From positions 1 to 31,604 of the forward strand of contig CAMOKL010000018.1 in NCBI GenBank assembly GCA_946617655.1: a stretch of 31,604 nt of DNA. The letters are read 5' to 3'. The stretch is from Anaeroplasma sp902783745 (GTDB lineage: Bacteria; Bacillota_I; Bacilli_A; Acholeplasmatales; Anaeroplasmataceae). Below the pieces are notes generated by a model that did not search any database, had not been told where the DNA came from, and saw nothing but the letters and a program-made list of their open reading frames with translations. Made by a program: the position numbers and the translations under genes. Shown in pieces: positions 7,525-15,058 of the stretch (its first letter is position 1; every line of letters begins with the position of its first letter).

Positions 7525-8181
7525 ATGGCAATAACAGAAGAAAAAGTTTTTAAATGTGATAAATGTGGAAATGAATTTAAGGATAATATATATTTAGAGG
7601 TTGATGTAAATTTAGATGGTGTTATAGCAAATGGATGTGTAAATGGTGATATTTATAAGCATACATGTCCTAATTGTAAAGAACATATCTTATTTTTAAA
7701 TCCAATTACATATAGAGATTCTAAAAAGCTTTATATCATTCAATCAGGTGATGAGGAAACTTTAAAAGAAGCAAAAAAGAAATTTAAAGATGATGTTAAA
7801 TATGATGGATATAAGCTTTATGGTGCAAGAACTAATACTGAAATGATTGAACGTATTCATGAGCTTGAGGCAGGATATGATCCTATTTATTGTGAAGTTT
7901 ATAAATGGTTTATAGGATATAATTATGAGAATAAGAGATTAGATAATCCTGTTTTAAATTATTTAAATAATGTTTTTATTGATATTGATGTTAAAGGTGA
8001 TTTAGCAATAATTTTAGAAACTTTAAAGCGTGATGGTAAATTTGATTATGATGCAGTACCATTTGATAGATTAGCTTATGAAAAATATAGATCACAATTC
8101 TATGAAAGATTTAAAAACGTAGATGCTTTTACATTCGATTTATTTGATGTAAAAAACATCTTAAATGATAAAGAGGAATAA
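7525..8181 (+). CDS. CpXC-domain protein
   Basis: A 218-residue protein whose N-terminal 75 residues fit the CpXC domain: FKCDKCGNEF (Cys10, Cys13), a hydrophobic middle with LDGVIANGC, then HTCPNCKEHILFLNP (Cys49, Cys52), and RDSKKLYIIQSGDEE. The four Cys should bind one zinc. The remaining 140 residues are charged and alpha-helical in character, with no motif I recognise. Function of the CpXC family is unknown. The ribosome site is GAGGAG. The next gene begins 1 base after its stop, so the two proteins are probably made together. Confidence 0.7.
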   Translation: MAITEEKVFKCDKCGNEFKDNIYLEVDVNLDGVIANGCVNGDIYKHTCPNCKEHILFLNPITYRDSKKLYIIQSGDEETLKEAKKKFKDDVKYDGYKLYGARTNTEMIERIHELEAGYDPIYCEVYKWFIGYNYENKRLDNPVLNYLNNVFIDIDVKGDLAIILETLKRDGKFDYDAVPFDRLAYEKYRSQFYERFKNVDAFTFDLFDVKNILNDKEE

Positions 8182-8182
8182 T

Positions 8183-8677
8183 ATGAGTAATATTTTAAAG
8201 AAATTTAATAATCCAAAGCTTGCATATAAGACTAGATATGATAGCCAAAGAGATTTTCAACAAATATTAATTTATGTTGCAGATGAAAAAAATCCAGAAA
8301 TTATTAAAGGTATGCTTGCAAAATGTAATTTAGGTTATGCAAAAGAAACAGGTAAGGTTGATTTATTATTCTTACATTTATATAGAATATATGAAAAACC
8401 TGAAGGATTAGTAGAGGCTTTAATGTTTTCTTTAGCTGATGAAGGTGATTTTGATTCAGTTGAAGCACATTTTATTCCAAATATGGATAAATTTAATTTT
8501 GAAGATTCAAACACATATACTAGATTTTCTTTAGAAGATAAGGAATTATATAATAGATTTGTTAAAAAGCATGAGGATTATAATCTAAATTTATTCCATG
8601 AGCTTATGACAAGAACTAAAGAAGAGGTTAAGGATATAACAATATATATCGTAAATAATTTTAAATTAGAAGATTAG
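8183..8677 (+). CDS. Hypothetical protein paired with CpXC
   Basis: The ATG at 8183 has AAGAGG seven bases upstream; an ORF extension to 8165 overlaps the CpXC end and is rejected. The 164-residue soluble protein has no signal or membrane segment. It is rich in Asp, Glu, Lys and aromatic residues, with helices such as LVEALMFSLADEGDFDSVEAH, here noted only by position (about 79-99). No catalytic motif is evident. It sits one base after the CpXC gene and 11 bases before pyrophosphatase, so a joint role with CpXC is the best contextual guess. Confidence 0.6.
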   Translation: MSNILKKFNNPKLAYKTRYDSQRDFQQILIYVADEKNPEIIKGMLAKCNLGYAKETGKVDLLFLHLYRIYEKPEGLVEALMFSLADEGDFDSVEAHFIPNMDKFNFEDSNTYTRFSLEDKELYNRFVKKHEDYNLNLFHELMTRTKEEVKDITIYIVNNFKLED

Positions 8678-8688
8678 GAGGTCATATT

Positions 8689-9222
8689 ATGAACATTTGG
8701 CATGATATTGATGAAAAAAGAATAACACCAGATGAATTCGTTGCGGTAGTAGAAATACCAAAGGGTAGCAAGAAGAAATATGAGCTTGATAAGGAAACAG
8801 GTTTAATTATTCTTGACCGTATTTTGTATACATCTACACACTATCCTGAAAATTATGGATTTATTCCAAGAACTTTTGCAGAAGATAATGACCCACTTGA
8901 TGTATTAATTTTATGTGATGAAACATTTGATCCATTAACTCTTGTTAGATGTAAACCAATCGGTTTGGTTAAAATGATTGATGAAAATGAAGTTGATGAA
9001 AAAATTATTGCAGTATCTATAAATGATCCATCAAAGAATCTATATAGTGATATAGCTGAATTACCTGAACATATATTTAGTGAAATTAAACATTTCTTTA
9101 CAGTATATAAGCAACTTGAAGGTAAAAAAACTGTTGTTACTGAAATAAAAGGACAAGAGGATGCAAAGGAAGCAATTTATAAATCTTTAATTGCATATAA
9201 AAAATTATTTTTAAATCATTAA
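8689..9222 (+). CDS. ppa: Family I inorganic pyrophosphatase
   Basis: A 177-residue cytoplasmic enzyme that hydrolyses pyrophosphate to two phosphates with magnesium. The family signature DNDPLDV is at residues 66-72, holding the metal-binding Asp66, Asp68 and Asp71. Other conserved parts are EIPKGSKKKYELDK (22-35), HYPENYGFIPRT (51-62) and the C-terminal KHFFTVYKQLEGK. Length matches bacterial family I enzymes. A strong AGGAGG site precedes the start. The enzyme would drive biosynthetic reactions and set the pyrophosphate level available to, or produced by, PPDK encoded 2.5 kb downstream. Confidence 0.95.
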   Translation: MNIWHDIDEKRITPDEFVAVVEIPKGSKKKYELDKETGLIILDRILYTSTHYPENYGFIPRTFAEDNDPLDVLILCDETFDPLTLVRCKPIGLVKMIDENEVDEKIIAVSINDPSKNLYSDIAELPEHIFSEIKHFFTVYKQLEGKKTVVTEIKGQEDAKEAIYKSLIAYKKLFLNH

Positions 9223-9225
9223 TTA

Positions 9226-9253
9226 GGCATAACAATTTAGTTATGTCTTTTTT
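9226..9253 (+). terminator. Terminator after ppa
   Basis: An 8-bp stem GGCATAAC/GTTATGTC with one G-T pair and a 6-base loop, then six T. Confidence 0.85.
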
Positions 9254-9254
9254 A

Positions 9255-9283
9255 TTGACAATATATATTAAATTGTGTAAAAT
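9255..9283 (+). promoter_or_regulatory. Promoter of the gpx-flavodoxin unit
   Basis: TTGACA (9255-9260), 17-base spacer, TAAAAT (9278-9283). It begins directly after the ppa terminator. It rules out the upstream ATG at 9243 as a start. Confidence 0.8.
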
Positions 9284-9314
9284 TAAATTGAATAAAATGA
9301 AAGTAGGTAATTGT

Positions 9315-9794
9315 ATGACATTATATGATATTAAGGTAGTAACTAATAAAGGTGAAGAAAAAACTCTAGAAGAGTATAAGGGTAAGGTATTATTAATCGT
9401 TAATACTGCAACAAGATGTGGATTTACACCTCAATATAAGGGACTTGAGGAATTATATCAAAAATATAAGGATAAGGGATTAGAAATCCTAGATTTCCCT
9501 TGTAATCAATTTTTTCATCAAGCACCAGGAAGTGATGATGAAATAAATACATTTTGTGAAATGAAATACAAAACAACATTCCCTAGATTTAAAAAGATTG
9601 ATGTAAATGGAACAAATGAGCATCCCCTATATAATTATTTAAAGAATTTTGGTGATGGTAAGTTTAAAGGTAATATCAAATGGAATTTCTCTAAATTCTT
9701 AGTTGATAAGGAAGGTAATGTTATTGCAAGATATGGTTCTACAAAATCTCCTTCTAAAATAGAAAATGATATTAAGATTTTATTAGGTGAATAA
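9315..9794 (+). CDS. Glutathione peroxidase family thiol peroxidase
   Basis: A 159-residue thioredoxin-fold peroxidase. The catalytic Cys35 is in NTATRCGFTPQY, Gln65 in FPCNQF, and Trp123-Asn124 in KWNFSKFL, giving the complete family tetrad. It has Cys, not selenocysteine, so it is expected to reduce peroxides with thioredoxin-like electron donors rather than glutathione. The common GGQEPGS loop reads FHQAPGS. I start at the ATG at 9315; the ATG at 9297 would add six residues and has no better ribosome site. The flavodoxin-like gene begins one base after the stop, a tight pair. Confidence 0.92.
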   Translation: MTLYDIKVVTNKGEEKTLEEYKGKVLLIVNTATRCGFTPQYKGLEELYQKYKDKGLEILDFPCNQFFHQAPGSDDEINTFCEMKYKTTFPRFKKIDVNGTNEHPLYNYLKNFGDGKFKGNIKWNFSKFLVDKEGNVIARYGSTKSPSKIENDIKILLGE

Positions 9795-9795
9795 A

Positions 9796-10188
9796 ATGGA
9801 GATTAAAGTTAGATATTTATCTAAACTTGGACATACTAAAGCTATCGCAGAAGCAATTGCAGAAGGTGCACATGTTAAGGCTATATCTATATTAGATGAT
9901 GACATGATTATAGATAAGACTGATGTATTATTTTTGGGTGGTGCACCTTACGCAAATGTTATGGATAAGAAATTAAAGCAATATGCATTATCACTAGATA
10001 ATTTCTTAGTGAAAAAAGTAGTACTTTTTACTACATCTAATTGGAGTAGAAGAACTGTAAATTCATTAAGAAAGATACTTGAGGGGAAAAATATTTTAGT
10101 TGAAAAAGAATATTTTTATTCTCATATGTTAAAGATAGGCTCTAGAATAGATAAAGCAAAAGAATTTGGTAATAAATATTCTAAATAA
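9796..10188 (+). CDS. Flavodoxin-like protein
   Basis: A 130-residue protein with a flavodoxin fold: beta-strand MEIKVRYLSKLGHTKAIAEAIAEG, where SKLGHTK stands in for the FMN phosphate loop T/S-x-T-G-x-T; then VLFLGGAPYANVMDKKLKQY (about 48-67) and VVLFTTSNWSRR (about 78-89), which fit the flavin-binding loops. It is short and a two-state electron carrier role is inferred only. The ATG at 9796 has AGGTGA upstream; a GTG at 9787 is rejected. Pairing with the peroxidase suggests electron supply or shared oxidative-stress control. Confidence 0.7.
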   Translation: MEIKVRYLSKLGHTKAIAEAIAEGAHVKAISILDDDMIIDKTDVLFLGGAPYANVMDKKLKQYALSLDNFLVKKVVLFTTSNWSRRTVNSLRKILEGKNILVEKEYFYSHMLKIGSRIDKAKEFGNKYSK

Positions 10189-10190
10189 TT

Positions 10191-10222
10191 AAGCACTTTT
10201 TAGTGCTTTTTTAGTGCTTTTT
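10191..10222 (+). terminator. Terminator after the flavodoxin-like gene, with a duplicated 3' arm
   Basis: A 7-bp stem AAGCACT/AGTGCTT with a 4-base T loop and a T-run. The TTAGTGCTTTTTT segment then occurs a second time, a short tandem duplication of the right arm and T-run. Confidence 0.8.
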
Positions 10223-10236
10223 TAATCCTTAAAATA

Positions 10237-10265
10237 TTGTTTCTTTCAAAAATAAATTGTATAAT
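10237..10265 (+). promoter_or_regulatory. Promoter of the GGDEF gene
   Basis: TTGTTT (10237-10242), 17-base spacer, TATAAT (10260-10265). Confidence 0.65.
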
Positions 10266-10308
10266 GATAAAAAATACAATTTCGGACAAATTTAGGGGAG
10301 TGGTGTAT

Positions 10309-11502
10309 ATGGTTTATTCTATAATGGGCTTATGTGCATTATGTATTTGTTTGATTATTAACAAAGAAATATTGTTTAAAAAGCATAATTTACCGAAAAC
10401 ATATAAAATTTATCGTATATATTTAATTGTCACAATGTCTTTTTTTGTTTGTGATGCAATATGGGGCTATTTTGATGAATATCATTATTCTAAAGCTTTA
10501 TTTGTAAATACATATGTCTTCTTCATATTAATGACTATATCAGTAATGTTTTGGACAATATTCGTAGCGGCCTATGCAAATAAGGGTAAGAAGATGAATA
10601 TAGCTGTTATGATAGGTGGAGCTATAATCTTCTTTTATCTAATTGTAATGACTATAATTAATTTCTTTAAGCCAGTATTATTTGGTGTAGATGGAATCGA
10701 ATATATCCCATATTGGGGAAGACATTTATTATTCATATTACAGATTATATTATTCGCAATTGTCTCATCAGTATCATTATTTTTCTTTTATTACGATAAG
10801 GAAAACTTAAATAGATATAGATTCTTAGCTATAGGTCTATTTGGTATCTTTATGGCAATATCTATTATCGTTCAGTTTATATTCCCTCATCTACCTATTT
10901 ATACATTTGGTTCTATAATAAGTATTTGCTTAATCCATGTTTATGTAGTAGGTTCTGAAAAGGAAGCGGTCGTAAGAAAGCTAAAAGCATCTCTAAAAAG
11001 AGAAAAGGATATTGATTTAGAATTAGGTCATACTAAGGAATTAGTATATGTTGATCCATTAACTGGCGCTAAGAGTAAGCATGCCTTTGTAGAAATTGAA
11101 TCTAAAATGGATTCATTAATTGATAATAAGAGTATTGAAGAATTCTCAATTGTAGTATTTGATATTAATGGATTAAAGGTAATTAATGATACAAAGGGAC
11201 ATGAATATGGCGATTATTATATTAAGGAAAGCTATAATATGATTAAGGAAGTCTATAAGAATACTGAGGTTTATAGATTCGGTGGAGATGAATTTGTAGC
11301 TATACTTGATGGTGATGATTTTAATAATAGATATGAATTATTAAATAAATTTAATGAAATTATTGATAATAATATTGATAATGAAAAGCCTGTTGTATCA
11401 GCAGGTATGGCAGATTTTAATTCATTAGAGGATCATGCATTTAATGCAGTATTTACAAAAGCAGATGAAAAGATGTATATAAGGAAGAAGTCTTTAAAAT
11501 AG
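10309..11502 (+). CDS. Membrane-bound GGDEF diguanylate cyclase
   Basis: A 397-residue protein. The first about 215 residues hold seven or so transmembrane segments, possibly a sensor module like the 7TM regions of some histidine kinases. A short linker (about 220-240, charged) leads to a GGDEF domain: YVDPLTGAKSKHAF (about 245-258), FSIVVFDINGLKVINDTKGHEYGD (summarised, about 280-303) and an intact GGDEF at 325-329. This predicts synthesis of cyclic di-GMP from GTP. The product-inhibition site RxxD is absent; the sequence there is YKNTEVY. The ATG at 10309 has AGGGGAG eight bases upstream; longer starts overlap the promoter. No EAL or PilZ gene is in the window. Confidence 0.85.
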   Translation: MVYSIMGLCALCICLIINKEILFKKHNLPKTYKIYRIYLIVTMSFFVCDAIWGYFDEYHYSKALFVNTYVFFILMTISVMFWTIFVAAYANKGKKMNIAVMIGGAIIFFYLIVMTIINFFKPVLFGVDGIEYIPYWGRHLLFILQIILFAIVSSVSLFFFYYDKENLNRYRFLAIGLFGIFMAISIIVQFIFPHLPIYTFGSIISICLIHVYVVGSEKEAVVRKLKASLKREKDIDLELGHTKELVYVDPLTGAKSKHAFVEIESKMDSLIDNKSIEEFSIVVFDINGLKVINDTKGHEYGDYYIKESYNMIKEVYKNTEVYRFGGDEFVAILDGDDFNNRYELLNKFNEIIDNNIDNEKPVVSAGMADFNSLEDHAFNAVFTKADEKMYIRKKSLK

Positions 11503-11518
11503 TTATAAGTTAAAAGAA

Positions 11519-11550
11519 AAGCTTCAGGAAATCCTGAAGCTTATTTTTTT
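11519..11550 (+). terminator. Terminator after the GGDEF gene
   Basis: A 10-bp stem AAGCTTCAGG/CCTGAAGCTT with loop AAAT and a following T-run. Confidence 0.9.
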
Positions 11551-11615
11551 ATTTAGAAAATAAACTTTTAAACTGTAATAGTTCATATATTGTTTTCTTA
11601 TTAAAAAAACTTATA

Positions 11616-11657
11616 ATAAAAAACTATTTTAACCTTGCTTAACTTGATAAAAAACTA
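11616..11657. repeat. Direct repeat upstream of the PPDK gene
   Basis: ATAAAAAACTA occurs at 11616-11626 and 11647-11657, 31 bases apart, about three helical turns. The second copy overlaps the promoter spacer. The rest of 11551-11643 is plain AT-rich sequence with no other signal. Confidence 0.4.
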
Positions 11658-11672
11658 GTTTCATAGTATAAT
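11644..11672 (+). promoter_or_regulatory. Promoter of the PPDK gene
   Basis: TTGATA (11644-11649), 17-base spacer, TATAAT (11667-11672), 47 bases before the start codon. Confidence 0.75.
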
Positions 11673-11718
11673 TTTATTTATATAAATTATATTTACATTA
11701 GTTTTGGAGGTTTTTATT

Positions 11719-14349
11719 ATGAAACAATATGTATATCATTTTGAAAATGCATATGGCTTAGGGAAAGAATTACTTGGTGGTAAGGGTGCTGGTTTAGCTG
11801 AAATGGCACACATTGGTGTACCTGTACCAGAGGGATTTACAATTACAACTGAGGCATGCACTTTATATTATAAAAATAAAAAAGAATTATCTAAGGAATT
11901 AATTCAAGAAATTTATAATGCAGTTAATGAATTAGAAAAGAAAACAGGTAAAACTTTTGGACGTGGTACAAATCCTTTATTAGTATCTGTTAGAAGTGGT
12001 GCAAGAGTATCAATGCCTGGTATGATGGATACAATTTTAAATTTAGGTTTAAATGATGATACTGTTGAAGCTTTAGCTAAAGCAACATCAAATGAAAGAT
12101 TTGCGTATGATTCATATCGTAGATTTATTTTAATGTTTACTAATATTGCTAAGGGACATCCAAGAGATGATATGAATAAGATGTTAGATGACTTAAAGCA
12201 ATCTAAGGGATATAAGCTTGACCAAGAGGTTACTGCAGATGAATTAAAGGTATTAGTTAAGGATTATAAGGCTTATTATAAAAAGACATTTAATCAAGAT
12301 TTCCCATCTGATCCAAAAGAACAGTTAATTGAAGCAGTTAAGGCTGTATTTAGAAGCTGGGATAATGATAGAGCAAATGAATTCAGAAGAATGAATAATA
12401 TTCCATATGAATGGGGTACTGCAGTTACTGTACAATCAATGGTATTTGGTAATAAGAATGAACAATCTGGTACAGGTGTTGCATTCTCAAGAGACCCATC
12501 AACTGGTGAAAATAAGATTTCAGCTGAATACTTACCTAATGCACAAGGTGAGGATGTTGTTGCAGGTGTAAGAACACCATTACATATTGAAGAATTAAAG
12601 AAGAGAATGCCTTCTGTATATGAGCAATTCACAAAGACTATTAAGGTTATGGAAGGTCATTATAAGGATATGCAAGATATGGAATTCACTGTTGAGGATT
12701 CTAAATTATATTTCTTACAAACAAGAAATGGTAAAAGAACTCCACAGGCAGCCATTAAGATTGCATGTGATTTAGTAGATGAAGGTATTATTGATGAGAA
12801 GGAAGCAGTTTTAAGAATTGATCCTCAATCATTTGATAAATTATTATTACCAAACTTTGATAAAGATGATTTAGCAAAGCATACTCCTATTGCGAAGGGA
12901 TTACCTGCAGGACCTGGTGCTGGTATCGGTCATTTAGCATTTAGTGCTGAAGAGGCTGAAAAGAGAAAGAAAAAGAAGGAAAAAGTTATTCTTGTAAGAG
13001 AAGAAACTTCACCTGAAGATATTGTTGGTATGGTTTCTTCTGAAGCAGTATTAACAATGCGTGGCGGTATGACATCTCATGCAGCAGTTGTTGCAAGAGG
13101 TATGGGTAGATGCTGTGTTACAGGATGTAGTGATGCTGTAATTGATGAGCATCAAAGAACTGTAACAATTAATGGTAAGGTATATACTGATAAGGATACT
13201 TTCTCAATTGATGGTAATACAGGTAATGTTTATTACGGTGAAATTAAAACTATAGAACCAGACCTAAAGAGTGGTAATTTTGGTCGCTTTATGAGCTGGG
13301 TAGATAAATATAGATATTTATCAGTAAGAACAAATGCTGATACACCAAAGGATGCACAAAAGGCAGTTGATTTTGGTGCTGAAGGTATAGGTTTATGCCG
13401 TACTGAGCATATGTTCTTTGATAAGGATAGAATTTTCTCTATGAGAAAGATGATTTTAGCAGATAATGAAGCTGATAGAAGAAAGGCTTTAGCTGAACTT
13501 GAACCAATGCAGCAAAAAGACTTTGAAGATTTATATACAATTCTTAATGGAAAGAATGTAAATGTTCGTCTTTTAGACCCACCTCTACATGAATTCTTAC
13601 CAAAAGAAGAAGTATTAATTAAGGAACTTGCAGTTGCTTTAGGAAAGACTGTAGAAGAAGTTAACGATAGAATTGTTGAATTAAGAGAAAATAACCCAAT
13701 GATGGGTCATAGAGGATGCCGTTTAGCAGTTACATATCCTGAAATTTGTGAAATGCAAACTACTGCAATTATTAAAGCAGCAATTAATGTATCTAAGAAA
13801 GGTATTAAATTAGAACCTGAAATCATGGTACCATTAATTATGGATATTAAAGAATTAAAATTTGTAAAGAATACAATTTGTGAAACTGCAGATAAGCTAA
13901 TTAAAGAAGCAGGAATAGAATTAAAATACCATGTTGGTACAATGATTGAAATTCCACGTGCTGCCTTACTTTCTGATGAAATAGCACAAGAAGCAGAATT
14001 CTTCTCATTTGGTACAAATGACTTAACACAATTAACATTTGGCTTCTCAAGAGATGATTCAGCTAAATTCTTACCATCATACTATCATACTAATATTTTA
14101 GGTGCTGACCCATTTAAGACATTAGATTATGAAGGTGTGGGTAAGCTTGTTACTACATCAGTTAAGCTTGGTAGATCTACAAGAAAAGATTTACATGTTG
14201 GTGTATGTGGTGAAACAGGTGGAGATGCAAGAAGTATTTTATTCTACCATCAAGCAGGATTAGACTATGTTTCTTGTTCACCATTCCGTGTACCTGTTGC
14301 AAGACTTGCAGCCGCTCAAGCAAACATCAAATATCCAAGAAATAAGTAA
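11719..14349 (+). CDS. ppdK: Pyruvate, phosphate dikinase
   Basis: An 876-residue enzyme that interconverts ATP, phosphate and pyruvate with AMP, pyrophosphate and PEP. Domain order: N-terminal ATP-grasp (about 1-340, with VRSGARVSMPGMMDT), swivelling phosphohistidine domain with TMRGGMTSHAAVVARG and His454, then the PEP/pyruvate barrel (about 510-876) with GLCRTEHMFF, GCRLAVTYPEI, FGTNDLTQ and catalytic Cys830 in GVCGETGGD. Length and residue numbers match the Clostridium symbiosum enzyme closely. The start is the ATG at 11719 after TTGGAGG; a TTG at 11704 is rejected. In anaerobes it works mainly toward pyruvate and ATP in PPi-linked glycolysis. It is a single-gene unit. Confidence 0.97.
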   Translation: MKQYVYHFENAYGLGKELLGGKGAGLAEMAHIGVPVPEGFTITTEACTLYYKNKKELSKELIQEIYNAVNELEKKTGKTFGRGTNPLLVSVRSGARVSMPGMMDTILNLGLNDDTVEALAKATSNERFAYDSYRRFILMFTNIAKGHPRDDMNKMLDDLKQSKGYKLDQEVTADELKVLVKDYKAYYKKTFNQDFPSDPKEQLIEAVKAVFRSWDNDRANEFRRMNNIPYEWGTAVTVQSMVFGNKNEQSGTGVAFSRDPSTGENKISAEYLPNAQGEDVVAGVRTPLHIEELKKRMPSVYEQFTKTIKVMEGHYKDMQDMEFTVEDSKLYFLQTRNGKRTPQAAIKIACDLVDEGIIDEKEAVLRIDPQSFDKLLLPNFDKDDLAKHTPIAKGLPAGPGAGIGHLAFSAEEAEKRKKKKEKVILVREETSPEDIVGMVSSEAVLTMRGGMTSHAAVVARGMGRCCVTGCSDAVIDEHQRTVTINGKVYTDKDTFSIDGNTGNVYYGEIKTIEPDLKSGNFGRFMSWVDKYRYLSVRTNADTPKDAQKAVDFGAEGIGLCRTEHMFFDKDRIFSMRKMILADNEADRRKALAELEPMQQKDFEDLYTILNGKNVNVRLLDPPLHEFLPKEEVLIKELAVALGKTVEEVNDRIVELRENNPMMGHRGCRLAVTYPEICEMQTTAIIKAAINVSKKGIKLEPEIMVPLIMDIKELKFVKNTICETADKLIKEAGIELKYHVGTMIEIPRAALLSDEIAQEAEFFSFGTNDLTQLTFGFSRDDSAKFLPSYYHTNILGADPFKTLDYEGVGKLVTTSVKLGRSTRKDLHVGVCGETGGDARSILFYHQAGLDYVSCSPFRVPVARLAAAQANIKYPRNK

Positions 14350-14356
14350 TAATATG

Positions 14357-14383
14357 AAATGCCGATTTTTATCGGCATTTTTA
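14357..14383 (+). terminator. Terminator after ppdK
   Basis: A 10-bp stem AAATGCCGAT/ATCGGCATTT with a T4 loop and T-rich tail. Confidence 0.9.
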
Positions 14384-14384
14384 T

Positions 14385-14413
14385 TTGACATGAAAAATAT
14401 ATAAAATTATAAT
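14385..14413 (+). promoter_or_regulatory. Promoter of the HAD-to-SDR operon
   Basis: TTGACA (14385-14390), exact 17-base spacer, TATAAT (14408-14413): a full consensus match. Expected to drive the six genes to 18588. Confidence 0.88.
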
Positions 14414-14432
14414 TTTATATGGGTGTGATATT

Positions 14433-15047
14433 ATGAAATCTTTTATATTTGACCTTGATGGTACATTAATTGATTCTTATTACGCAATAGTTTTGAGTAT
14501 ATATGAATCATTTAAGAAAATAAATTTAAATATAGATAAAAATACTATTTATAAAAATATTATTAAAACATCTGTATCTCAATACTTTAAATCTTTAGAA
14601 AATGATTTAGGAATCAATTTAGATTTTGTAAGAAAAGATTATTTAAAAATAGAAAAGAATTATTTAAATGACATTAAATTAATGCCTAACGCATTAAAAA
14701 TGTTAGAAGAATTATATAAAAATAATTCAAATCTATTTATATTTACACATAGAGGAGAATCAAGATTTCAAATATTAAAAAATAATAATATAGATAAATA
14801 TTTTATTGATACTATATCTCCTTATGAAGGAGTTTTAAGAAAACCATCAGGAGATGGTATAAATTATTTATGCAATAAATATAATTTAGATAAAAAGGAA
14901 ACATATTATGTAGGAGATAGATTAATAGATATGGAATCTGCAAAAGATGCAGGTGTTTTTGGTATCTTGTTAACTAATGATAATAATACTAATATTGATT
15001 GTTTTAAAATAAATGATTTATTAGATTTAATTGAATTTATAAAATAA
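14433..15047 (+). CDS. HAD-family phosphatase
   Basis: A 204-residue haloacid dehalogenase-like hydrolase with all four motifs: FDLDGTLIDS (Asp7 nucleophile, Asp9), FTHRG (motif II, about 107-111), Lys in LRKPSGDG (motif III, about 134), and GDRLIDMESAKDAG (motif IV, about 157-170). The helical cap between motifs I and II is the subfamily I type seen in phosphoglycolate phosphatase and beta-phosphoglucomutase. The substrate is not determinable. It is the first gene of the operon, 11 bases before the COG0523 GTPase. Confidence 0.87.
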   Translation: MKSFIFDLDGTLIDSYYAIVLSIYESFKKINLNIDKNTIYKNIIKTSVSQYFKSLENDLGINLDFVRKDYLKIEKNYLNDIKLMPNALKMLEELYKNNSNLFIFTHRGESRFQILKNNNIDKYFIDTISPYEGVLRKPSGDGINYLCNKYNLDKKETYYVGDRLIDMESAKDAGVFGILLTNDNNTNIDCFKINDLLDLIEFIK

Positions 15048-15058
15048 GGTGATAGCTA

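Noticed and set aside
9243..9314. Longer N-terminus for the glutathione peroxidase
   Set aside because: It would start within the ppa terminator and run through the promoter -35 and -10.
10237..10308. 24-residue extension of the GGDEF protein
   Set aside because: It starts in the -35 element and runs through the -10, so it would not be transcribed.
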